Of a stretch of DNA of 64,000 bases, positions 19,987 to 32,000 are shown in pieces. The first letter of the stretch is position 1; each line of letters opens with the position of its first letter. This stretch comes from Atopsyche davidsoni (taxonomy: Eukaryota > Arthropoda > Insecta > Trichoptera > Hydrobiosidae), in contig JAILWY010000010.1 of assembly GCA_022113835.1 (NCBI GenBank), positions 1,823,501 through 1,887,500 of the forward strand, read 5' to 3'. The position numbers and the translations under genes are program-made. The notes below the pieces were generated by a model that saw only the letters and a list, made by a program, of their open reading frames with translations, was not told the origin of the DNA and searched no databases.

Positions 19987-22900
19987 GCTAGCAGCGTGAA
20001 CATGGTGGTGAGCGAGCTGGAGTATCGCGACGGGCAGCTGGTGAGCGGCACCCTGGAGGCTCTGGTGGACCTGCTGCGCCCGGGGGCGGATCGCGCCTTC
20101 CTGTTCGCCTTCCTCCTGTGCAGCCGCCTGTACGTGCGCCCCCACGAGCTGCTGGCCATGCTGTGCAAGCGCCACACCACAGCCACCCAGGTCGGCACAG
20201 CTCGCGATATCTCATCCCATCTGCCGGCGAACCTGACCCGACCTAACCCTGTCGTGGCCTCACACGCCAGCCCCGTCTCAATCAATCATGTTAAATGAAT
20301 CCCCCATCAAGGGTGTAAAGGTTGCTAATCCGCCCAAAAAAAAAACTATCCTAGCACCCAAAAGGAGCTTTTATTTGGACATCTACGAGTATACTACACA
20401 GAGCGCACTTTACGCTTCTGGTAAACTTTGTCTTTCATTCACTATTATTAATAGAGTCGAGTGCTCTTTTCGCTGCTTTTTCGTTTCTTCACTCCTCAAG
20501 CCTCCACACCGCCATGCAGCACATCCGGTGAAAACTCTTCCGTATCAACCTAAATTTACCAACTCCTCAAACCTTAGTCTCATTCTCAATCGATCGTGAA
20601 GTCGCAATTTTTCCGTCCAGGTTTTAAACCTGCCGCCACACTAAAAGTGTATTGTTACCGTCTAGAAGCGCTATTTATTAAGATATACAGTAACTTGCTC
20701 GTGCGTTTTTTTTATTGAGATATCCGTAAAAGTATTGGTTTTTAATTCTAATGATATAGTTTTTGACTCATTTAAATAAATAAGTATTAGGACATACATT
20801 TCATCCTTTTTATAGAAAGTATTTGGTGGAATTTCATTATGATGTATTTTATTTGTATAAAATAATTTTTTTTAGTGATTTCCACATATTCATTTTTGTT
20901 TTTTGTGACTAGTTTCGTCAATCTCTTATGTTGGCATTTTCAAGCAGATGTTTAAAAAATCCAACAAAGGTTGGCAAAAATAGTCCCAAAATATAAAAAT
21001 AAATATCGGGACAATCGCTAAACATATTACTTTTCAATCAACTCGACATACTAACTATTAAATACAAAATTATGTAATAATTCATTATTACAAATTGCAT
21101 TTTCGAAAATAATATTAAGAATTACGAGTATGAGCTCTTAGCAGTATTTTCACAGTTTATTTTATTAATTTACTATTTAATGTTTTTTTAACAGAAAGTT
21201 CATTGGCAAATTCTATTATAATATAAAAATAGAAGATATATGAACACTTCTATATTATTGAGTTAAAATATTAATTTTAAGTTAACTTTATGTTTCACAT
21301 CTTAACTCATTTAACATTCGACCTGAGCAAGCCTTGAATCGGGATCCATCTTACAGTTCTCAAGACTTATACAGACTAGCTAGACAAATCCTCCTATTGA
21401 GAAACATCATTCATTCTCGTATCATGTTGATCAATGCACGTGGACGCTTTTCAAGTTGTTAATCTTCATTTGTTAGTGCCATAAGGTTGCTGACATAAAA
21501 ATATACATACCATCTAGCTTCGTTTCTCATTTTTTAATTATTTTAATACAATTTCTTCTGAGATATCTCTCTCTGGCATATTTTCTTCGTTATTCTACAG
21601 CCAAAATCAATGCCGTTTCTCCTTCTCTTTGCTGCGTAGAAACTTCTAATGTAATAAATGTGGTGTCTTATTTAATATCCTATTTGTAAACACACCTAAA
21701 AACCAGTTTAACTGCCACAATTATCTGTTCACCATTTTCTTTCGGCGAGCGAAGTTACTCTTAAACATCCAGACTATAGTGAACATTAATGTGCAATATC
21801 CTAAATTAAGCTAATATTAGATGATATGATTCCTTGAGTGTTGAGCTGCTTGAAGGTTTGATGGCTGTCCTCCGACGTTTTGGTCTTTGTGCTCAGTCCA
21901 TCTTCAGGGACTTGCTCAATGTTTCCTGGGGATTTTGATAAAATCCCTGAAGACGGTCCCTGCGCGGAGACCAAAACTTCAGAGGACACCACCAAAGAAT
22001 CCAAATCATCTAATAACAACGTCTAATCTAATATTATATAAGATAATATAATAGATATTAATTTGAGTTAGGTATTTATGTGACATTCATTTTGTATTTT
22101 CAGTTTTAAATTTTACAAATTTGTATCAGCAAATACTCATGGAGTTTTAGTATTTGGAAAATTCGTCTCCTAAAGTATATCAGACTTTTTATATCCTATA
22201 CGAGACAAGTATATTTCCTGCGTCTTGCAAGCACTGGCTCCACATTATACTATTTTACTCACAGCTATGTCTATGCATCTACAATCTGCGCTCCGCATTT
22301 ATTTTAATTAACAACAATTTTAACTAGAAGACTTAACAGTGTATTTAAAAAAACATGTCTAGTATTATGTTTAATTTAATTGGTGCAAATACTCATGAAG
22401 CATCATATATAAGAAAAAAAAATATCCTATGTACCTTAAGAAAATTTAAATTATAAGTGCTTCATTCAATACTTTTTTGCACCAATCTCACATAAAATAA
22501 CATCATTACACTGCCAAAAAAGGTAATTCTCTTATATACATTTAATATAGAGTATAAATTAATGGGTTATTAACTTGAAGTTAAATATTAAAGTCATTTA
22601 ACTTATTTCATATTATACAGTAGACATTCTACTGTATTCTCTTGGAAGATATGATTATAGTATAAATGTAATGACTTTGTTAGACAAGCTTTATATCCTT
22701 GAGCTCTGTTGACAGATGACAGTGCCTGGCTCCGCAGCTGGCGAGGGGTTACTCTCGGAAATGACCTCCCTCATCAGGTTGCTCGGAGAGTGGACTCGCA
22801 GCTTCCCATATGACTTCCGTGATGACAGGGTCATGGCGCTCCTGCGTAACATCACCCAAAGGTCAGCCAACTCACTAAACTTTATAACGTTTCCTAAACA

Positions 22901-25821
22901 AGCATATGTATTTATAATTATTGCAATATATGTTTTCTGAACGTCGAAAATTATAAATGGATTGTGATCGCTATGGATTTCAGGTGTGCTAATGAAGACA
23001 TGGCGTCCATACGTGAAGAAGTATCTGTGATGCTTCAAAAGCTACTGGACCGTCTCACGGCCCTTGAACGCTATGAGGAGTCTCTCATTGAAGTTACTCC
23101 CGTATCCACCACTGACCAGCTACCACAAGTAAGCAAATACTCTGATATTCTTTATTTTTTGCAGTAAAAACAAATTCTCAATTACTCAAAGGTCATTCTA
23201 CAAAAATAAAATTTATATTTAAATATTAATTATTAACACATAATAATATATAATGAACTCAATGAACAATACTCAAATTGGATACATCAATTATTCCGAC
23301 CATGGGACTACAATGGATTACAAAAGATATTTTCCAACATGATAAAATTAAATCAGATCTCCTAAATTTAATTGTTACATATAAATTTTTTCAGAAAATT
23401 CAGAATGCTTTATCTGTAAATTCATAATTTCAGCTTGACATCTTGTCTACGGGATTGACTCCTCTAGCGCTGGCTCGTCAGCTCACTCTGGTGGAACTGC
23501 ACCGTCTGTCCTTCGTGGGACCCGAGGAGTTTGTGCAAGCTTTTGTGCAGCCTTCTGTTAACAAAGATGCTCCTCCTCATCACCACCCGGAGCCCAAGAA
23601 GACCAAGAATCTCGAAGCCTATGCAGCCTGGTTCAACCGCCTCAGTTATCTAGTGGCCACTGATGTGCTCAAGGTATGCATCATTTGAACCATTGGAGCA
23701 TTTAATAAATTATATTTAATATAATTAACATTCCATTATTTTTCATGGATGATTGTATTGACGAGAAGTTTTGCTGCTGCTATCCTGATAATAAAAATAT
23801 ATGTTTGAAAATTTGTAAATGTACATTTTCTATTTGACATAGAATGCTATTTTATTAATATTGATGTGTGATATTTCCAGTCACTGAAGACAAAGCAGCG
23901 TGCTCGCGTTCTGGAGCACTGGGTCCTGTGCGCCCGCGAATGCTTCAACCTTGGCAACTTCAACTCCCTGATGGCCATTGTGAGCGCCCTAAACATGGCC
24001 CCTATCTCCAGACTCAAGAAGACAGTAAGGATTTAACTAACTGATAACCCTTATTAATACCATAATAACTACTGCTGTACACTTTAATTATGATAAAAAC
24101 GAAATCTAAATTCACCGTGCAATTTTTTAAAAATTTAATTGAGCTGTAAATACTCTCAATTCTAGATAATATTTATAAATTTAAAATTTAGAAAGATTTG
24201 TGAAAGTGATGCATTTTATCGGGGCAATTCCTGTTGTGTTTGCTACTTAAATGAAAGTTTATGCGCAGTAATGGTTTTTTAAATTTTCCAAGTTTATTAA
24301 TAGTAAACAATAGCGGAGACTTCTTGAAAATGACCTGGTCGTTAAGTAAATCGGTTTCTATCTTTTATGCGATTAATATCTAGTCATTAAATATATTCTA
24401 AACTCAATATAAATCAATTTAAATATTAACCCAAATAAAATCAAAAACATAGAAAAATCTTCTGTCTAAAATATTGAATATAATTGTAAATGAATCTCAA
24501 AAAGAATTGTTTTTTGTTTCTTTCTATAGAAATATAAATGATAGAATAGAAATAGAAATCAAGAGTCATTGAAGTGATAACTTGGCTCCTTCTCAATGTA
24601 ATTTAATAGCATAACTAACCGCTGTATCCCTTTCCTTCCAGTGGTCCCGTTGCGGTGGCGTGGCCCAGCAACTTCCGCCGCTCGAGCGCTGCATGGAGCC
24701 TGGCGGCAATCATGCCCGTTATCGTGCTGCTTTGGCTGCAGCCTCTTCTTCTCCCCAGCCATCTGTGCCGTGTTTCAGCGTGACCTGTCGTGACCTGCAC
24801 TTCATCAACCAGGCTGCCCCAACCAGGTCAGCGCCAGTCTCAACATAGCAGCGAAACCTTATCTAATATATAAATATCACAAGTGCATATTCATTATGTG
24901 ATATATTATTCATATTCAGATATAAATTGCTAGTAATGAATATTAAACAGTGACACCAAAACTATCTTTGAAAAAATTTTGTTTTTATGGATTTATGCTG
25001 AGTAAGATTTATAATCAACAAATACAGTTATTAGTAAAATATATATTCTAAACAAGGCTTGTTGTATCTCTTTGAGGTTGAGCAAGATAACTTATTAAAT
25101 GCTTTTAAATACATTTCTTTTGAATTTGTAATATGGATTAGTATTAGCTAAAACAATATTTTAAATGAGTACTTTTAGTTTTGCAGATATTCTGTTTTTT
25201 TACATAATTGCATAATATTTTATTGTATTACCAATATTTTTGCAAGCGGTGTATTTAAAAAGTTACAATCACACCTACAAATGCGCGAAATTCATAATTG
25301 TTATCTAAGTTATTTTACTTTTATTCTAAATAAGGCTCAAAATGTATTTCCACAAATGTTTTCTACCTGACAACGGTATCATCATGAATAAGAAATACAT
25401 CAAATTTTTTGCTACTTTCAGGGTGTCCGGTAATCGTATCAACCTGGACAAGAGCCGTGCCCTGGCCCGCCAGGTTTCCGAGCAGCTCTCGCGCTGCCAT
25501 GCCGATACTGGTGTCAACCGCCACGAGAGTTCCTGGCATTATTTGCTGACTGCTCCAGTTCTTACTGAACATGGTATAATTTTATAACTGTATATTTTCT
25601 GATATCACGACATTATGTTAACAAACTAAACATTGCCGTAACTATTCCATTGAAATTGCTAAAACACCTAGGTAATTAGTAAAATGTCTAATAATAAAAA
25701 AACTCTAATAATACATTTAATAAAACTCTATTTTCCAGGCATGGAGATTGCTTCTTTCGAGAGGGAGACCCCGTATGATCACTGTGAAAAGGAGCGTTAC
25801 AAGTCACTTCGTCACAACTAA
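19987..25821 (+). CDS. RasGEF domain-containing family member 1-like exchange factor
   Basis: This is a guanine nucleotide exchange factor of the RASGEF1 family, expected to activate a Ras/Rap-type GTPase at membranes. Coding exons: 19987-20190, 22716-22861, 22984-23128, 23434-23673, 23881-24024, 24642-24826, 25422-25573, 25739-25821. Phases agree and give 432 codons plus stop. Exons 1-3 hold the RasGEF_N region (LVSGTLEALVDLL, RPHELLAML, SFPYDFRDDRVM). Exons 4-8 hold the CDC25-type catalytic domain (TPLALARQLTLVELHRL; CFNLGNFNSLMAIVSALN with ISRLKKT). The C-terminus is ERYKSLRHN. Vertebrate members have about 470 residues, so about 40 N-terminal residues may lie in an upstream exon. Otherwise translation starts at ATG 19963, if no acceptor is used at 19986, or at ATG 20002. 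The first donor is the weak GTCGGC. Exon 6 (WSRCGGVAQQLPP...) is unusually GC-rich and diverged. Confidence 0.88.
20811..21005. mobile_element. Decayed Penelope-like terminal-repeat pair (copy C), intronic
   Basis: The left part (TTTGGTGGAATTTCATTATG... TTTCCACATATTC, then TGTGACTAGTTTCGTCAAT) is an old inverted copy of the terminal repeat. The right part (CCAACAAAGGTTGGC with ATAAAAATAAATA) is an old direct copy. Both are more diverged than the copies at 5.8 and 10.3 kb. It lies in intron 1 of the RasGEF gene. Confidence 0.5.
21812..22036. repeat. Imperfect inverted repeat with two hammerhead-like motifs
   Basis: The ends TAATATTAGATGAT and ATCATCTAATAAC are inverted, and the inner parts are also mirror related. 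The inner right arm carries CTGAAGACGGTCCCTG...GACCAAAAC from 21947. The left arm carries the equivalent CTGAAGATGG...GACCAAAACGTC on minus (21907-21874). A frame of 72 codons on minus spans the whole palindrome and is an artefact of it. It is probably the terminal-repeat pair of a second Penelope-like family. It lies in intron 1 of the RasGEF gene. Confidence 0.6.
24264..24480 (-). mobile_element. Penelope-like C-terminal fragment (copy D), intronic
   Basis: On minus, CTTAACGACCAGGTCATTTT and CAAGAAGTCTCC match the EHLLNDQVIFNKSP coding stretch of copies A and B at the DNA level. An inverted terminal-repeat remnant lies nearby (TCTGTCTAAAATATTGAATA at the plus right side). It is highly decayed. 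It lies in intron 5 of the RasGEF gene, antisense to it. Confidence 0.5.
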
Positions 25822-28800
25822 GATACTCTTCAAGGAAGACGAGGCAGCTGCTATACCTGTATTTTGATTATTATGTTTATTGATTAACAAAACTTTCAAT
25901 ATAATTTTGTGTTCACTTGTAGGGTTCATGCTTTTAAAATATATATTTTAAGGATAGCAGCTAACTTTTGTTGATTTTTCAAATATTTTATTAATATTAA
26001 TTTCTTTTTATTAAAATTGTTGCAAGAATATCTACTTAATGAATTAATCATCTTCGAATATCCGAGTCTTGCATAATATTACATTCAACCTTATTAAGTT
26101 ATCATGCCAACTGAAATTGGCTTCTCTACAATTCATTTTGATTTATTTTCCTTCAGTGAATGGGAAATAAAGACAATGTGTATCAATGTTAAATTATAAA
26201 ATAAATAATACATAGATGTTTTAAACTTGCACAAAACATTCTCGCACATTTATAGTTGAGTAGGTGTTTAGTATTCTAATCATTTACAATATTCTGTGAC
26301 GATTTACTTCCGTTCTGTTCGTGGCCAGTTACTAGTTTTCATTCCATTATAACCGGTGAGTGCTGGCCGTGAACTTCAAATACCTAACTTCTAAGAACAG
26401 CTGAGATGAAGATGGACGAAAAACAATGAACCCTATGTACTTTTATATATTTTTTCAATACTTCTATATTCAGACAAAACTATACTTATCAACTTATAAA
26501 AATGTGATTTACTATATTTAAAAAATCATCTTCAAAAATCATTTTCTCCCACAATGTGCCGTTATTCCTGTGTCTTTGTGATTTTTTTTGTACTTTAATT
26601 GTGTTCTTTACATTATAAATGTTTTCGATTGAAATTACATTCACCATTTTTGTGGTTGAAAGAATTTAGTTTAAAATACTTTATAGTTTAAAATACTTAA
26701 CGTGATGAATCTCATTACATTATAATACATCCCCTTTGATGATTTAATAGGTTTTCAATTAGCTACAGTTCCTACTTTATTATCCTAATTTTTTAATGTG
26801 TGATTGATTTCTCCTTTTAAATTGTCAAAGGAATAAATCAAGGGTCAAAACCGCACGCACAAGTGCATTTACTGGCAGGGAGCTGCATCGAAGCATGTGT
26901 GATAAACTGTAACTTCTCCCACGCATCAAAATAATACTCGGCAGTTCTACTTACAATGTGTCAGCTTTATTTTCAATCATGTCACTTGTGCCAGTGCGGT
27001 TATAATAATATAAGTGTCTAATGTAGTGTTTTTTTTAATGCCAAAGGGTCTAGTTTTGATCCATTTAAGCATTTTATTGGATCTCTAAAAACAACTTAAG
27101 ACTTTGTCTTTATTAAAATTAAATTATTTTTTGTGGTCACTTTTGTGTTCCCATCGGTATTTTTTACAAAATTCAGTTTATGCAACTGTTAAAACTGATG
27201 GCTTTTCGTTTTATTATAGCGATGTAAAAGGATTAAACTTATTTTGAGTTCATCATTTTAATTAACACATTACCTGTCGTAACAATCTCTGCCGACTGTC
27301 CGCATACCGTATCTTCACACATCTCGTTTTCATGCTGTGTTAAATTAAATATAACATTAATCTCATCAACAAGGAAGTATATTCTTATAAAATTCTGTTT
27401 GGAAGTCTTAATGAATGACAGGAAATGTGTTAAATAAAATATATTAACCTGAATGGCTAACATTAATTTTTTTTGTAGTAATAGCATATGTAAACTCTGT
27501 TTATTTAGTTATAATGAATACCCACCGATTCCATGTTAAAATAACAATATTATTAAAATCTACTATTCTTTCGCTTATATGCCAAAGTCTTGTCTTTTAC
27601 TGTTTTAACTTTTTTCATGAATTATTTTTAATGAACTTAACTATCGAATGTATCATCTTGAAACAACTTTGATTTAAAAATTGATTTTATTTCTTCAGTA
27701 TGTGTGAATGTCATTCATTATCTCTCGTTACTTTTAATGTTGTGATTTTATAAACTTATTTTGTACGTACGATTAGTTTAGCATTAACAAAAATCATTCC
27801 TCGGTTAATTTATGATTTAAAAAAAACCTTGTGATGTTCATCTGTGTGGCGCATTTGGTGATCCGTCACACAGCCTGCTTTATGAGCGGCAGCTTTTAAT
27901 TTGGCAACATAATTTAATATTTTTTAGTTCATGGTGATTACCAAGTTTAAAAAATGCCCCTAATTAAACTTGATTCAACATTAATATTAATTCAAGATCT
28001 CATGGCAACTACAGAAATTTGAACAACTTCAAGCTATGAATTAATAGTCAATTTCTGCCTGTGTCCAATGTCCACATGAGACTTTTTTTCAATATCAACA
28101 CTCATGTTAGATTATTTTTTACAATTCTCATTAAATTATACAGAATATTTATAGATTGCTGGATCTCATTAAGTTTGTTGTTTTAAGAAATGATAAATGA
28201 GAGAGTGACCAACAACGTTTGAGAGCAGAAGTCTGTGCGCGTGTTAACATATTTCATGTAAGGAAAAATACCTAATAACCTAATCTTGCCTAAAATGAAA
28301 CATCTTGCTGAATATTGATTTACTTTGTCATGCACAAAATTATTATTTACAATGGTAATAATAGCCAAATGTCATAGTGTACGTTGTACTTGATTTAAAT
28401 GTATTGAAAATTATCAGAAAAATAGTCATAAATTAGGATACTTGATAATATATGTTTGTAATGCTTAAACTTTAAAACCAGTATTTTTGTGATTTCTAAA
28501 TTGGCTACTTTAAACCTAATGATTATGTTATGTTGTGAATGTTGTAATAATGTGATATTAATATTGCTGTATATATTATATTTAAAATTTACTCATTTAT
28601 GATTGAACCGATCTGGTATTTATTACTTAATTATTAGATTTGTGAAACATTCCTCTTAATTTCGTACTTACCCGAGCAATTAAATTATTTTCTGGAAGAG
28701 AGCATCTCCGAGATTGCTAGACTGTGACGAAGCTAAGATGATAACCGTGAAAGTCAAGTTAGTGTTTGAATAATGGCTGCATTTATTACCCATTAACGTG

Positions 28801-29060
28801 AAATTATATTAAAAATATTTTAATTTTTTCTGTTCATATGTTCAAGAACAATGAAAATTGTTATTGTGTTCATAACTAAAAACGTGTACCCTAAGCTTTT
28901 TAGTTGCCTCCTGTGGAGTACATGTCTAAGAAATAAGTTTACAGTATAACAAAATGTACTTTTAACTCATATAACAATTGTAATAATAACATGACATAAA
29001 GTGTTTACTGAATAAAGGAAAAATTCAATTGAAATCTTTTATTTCTAACTCTATACCTTT
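25822..29060 (+). other. RasGEF 3' UTR and AT-rich downstream DNA
   Basis: The first AATAAA signal after the stop is at 26166, giving a 3' UTR of about 350 bases. AT-rich sequence without repeats or open frames runs on to another GAATAAAGG near 29010. A long 3' UTR isoform is possible but not shown. Confidence 0.4.
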
Positions 29061-32000
29061 CTAAATATTGAAGTTCTGTGGAATAAATAAAAAATTAATC
29101 CTTTACATTATAAATTTAATATATTTACACATTCTCCCAACCTTAGATAGTTACATTCCGTAATGAATACTCAGTACAGTCTCAAAAATGTGGATTCATA
29201 TTACTCTGAAACTACACTAGTGGTCAGAAATAAAACAAAAATTTAATATTTTTTTAAATAAAAACTTCACAAACAGTACTTTTATTTAAAAGAAAAAAAA
29301 ATTAATAAACACGACAACCTCCTTTACAAGCTTTAGAAATATCACAGTAGAAATTGGAATAATATTTTTTTTACCCAATTCAATCGATTGAATATAATTT
29401 AAGTTGTAACTTGTTGAATTACATTGCTATTTAACAAACATCAACGACAAATTACTTCAGTGCTCATTTGTGTGCAAAAAATGAATGATTATTTTTTTAT
29501 TTAAAAAATGTTACTTTGGCCAGATTTTATGTGTAACAAGATAATATAAGAAATTCAATACATAAAATCATTCCTGCAAACTTGTAAGTGTAAATACAGC
29601 AATTATTCATATAAAATTTATCCCATTACAGTTCCAATTGCTGTACAATTAAAACTTACCGTGAAAAAATATCAATTATTTACAAAAATGCAGTTATGGT
29701 TTTATATATTGCATGTTTCCAACTGCAAACTAATCACAAGCGTGAGGAAATAGGAGAATCTCAATATAACGCTTTTTGGATGATCTTCGTTCAAAATGTC
29801 TCAATTCCTACCTATTAAATAACAAAAAAAACATAATCTGAAAGTACAAAAACAATATATTTAAAAATATATTCAATCTACCGTATTTTCCAAACCTTAA
29901 GACAGCTTTTTCAAATCACTTCAAAATGTTTATCGTATGTTGCGTCAGGACATAAGATCACCAGATTTTTAGTCAGCTTTTTCAACCTCGCCGATATGTT
30001 TCGCAAAATTAAGTTACACTCAATTTACTTGATTACGAACTCGGAAGTACGAATTTAGATAATCTCGCTTGCCAATATTAATATACGTAATAAATATATT
30101 TAAAAAAATTATAATTTATTAGTATCTATAAAATAAAAATTTCTCTGATCTGGAGTGACAAAAGCTGCTGCTTTTTTACAAATCAGTTTCTTGTATGTAT
30201 AGTGGCACAGTTCAGTTTATTTAACTTCGCGGTAGCCTATAAAGTGCTTACATAATCTAAAGTTTATTTTACAGAGTTATTTGTTTTTTAACTGAAACTA
30301 GATAAGCGCAAAATTGTTACAATTAAATTCTATTTTAGTATTCAATATTTTTGACAGATAATATTATGTGGAATTCCGTTTTAATGTCTTAAAGAAAATA
30401 CTTTCGTGATTTTTCCACATGTTGAATTCTATTAGTGATCGGTTTCTAAAAAGACTAAAAATGTCTTGTATGTTCAAGAATCTAAGTTTGTTACTATGTT
30501 TAATAAATGCTGACAATGTACTTATTATATATTTATACTTATTTGAGTGACCGTGATATTCGGTAAAATAGTAGAAATTTTCTATTCACTTTGTGTAAGT
30601 ATTAAATTGAAGCTTTTACATTTTCTATTTTCGTTGTGCCACGTACCATTTTATGCCAAAACGCAATAACCTGGCTGTGATAAGAGTATGGTTTCTTCTA
30701 TGCCCCGTAGCAGACTATCCAATCAATTTTTAAAACATTTAAGGTCTACCGATTAGCATTTCACAAAAAGCAATCTGTTCTACGTTCATATTTCAAGTAG
30801 TTTTATGAACCCGGTACTAAATAAGAATTTCCAAATATAACAGCTTTTGATTTGTGTTTTAATTTTCGGTCAGTAACTATTACGTAATTGGTACACAATG
30901 AATTGATATCGATGACATATGTGCCAATCGGTCTAAGCAGATAACAAGATAGAAGTCTGCCCAAGCCTCTTATGTAACTAGCAGATGATTCAGTTAATAT
31001 TTCAAGTAATCGCATCGTTTGCATTGTTATATCATGTGAGAGATAGTAATTTTGCAATACAAATGTTGATTGATGTTGATGATTGATTGAACACGCTCAC
31101 ATAGTGGGAGCTGGACATTGTATAGAATAAATATTGATAAAATCATATGGAATGAGTATATTTATCTTTGCTGCATCGCCAGGTGGCTGATTAACAAATT
31201 AAAGGAAATTGGCATAATTGTCTTTAACATTGACATTTTTTAGATCTTTAAATACCAAGACTTTGTAAACTCTTTAAAAACTCCAATATGTATGGACACT
31301 GAGAAGGTATTATATCCTTGCACTTATGCAAGCCCCCGGAGTGCACTTAAATTTCCAAATACGTTAAACGCAATGGATATTACTATTCAAATAATATAAC
31401 TAATTCACAATCTCCAGTGTCCAGATACGAGCATGTAAAAAAAGAAGAAAAATATGAAGCACTTCTGGGCAAAATGCCGCCAATGCAATTAATTCTACAG
31501 TTGAGCTATGTGATGGGGTTTGCTTAGAAACACGTAACAAGATCAGCAAACGCAGGAATCGATAATTTTGTCATCCTTTCTTAGATTGATATAAAATCAA
31601 GAAGGAAGCGACACTAGTTATGTTTTATAGTCAGAGATCTGCGACTATAAAAATAACTGACCGTATATTGAACAGTCGCCATACATGTGAACAATACTAA
31701 CAATTTAAACTGCCAAACACAGCGTGGCCAATGGTCAGTGAGTTTTGCATCTGAAAATGTAGATAACTGTGTCAAAACAATATGGTTTAACCTAAAATTT
31801 TATTTCAATAAATCAATCCAATATGTTAAAAATATACACTTAATTAAGGTTTATGTTCGAGAGCCACTTGTCAGTTTAATAGATACAGATTTTAGGTAGA
31901 TGAATATGAGCTTGTGCTGAAGGAATACCGACTAGCGGGGTCCTGATAACACGAGGAGATGCAGTCCAACGCAAATGCCAGCAGGGGCTGTGTAAATATG

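Noticed and set aside
19983..20285. Minus-strand frames of 75-100 codons opposite RasGEF exon 1
   Set aside because: They are shadow frames of a GC-rich coding exon. The plus frame matches a known domain.
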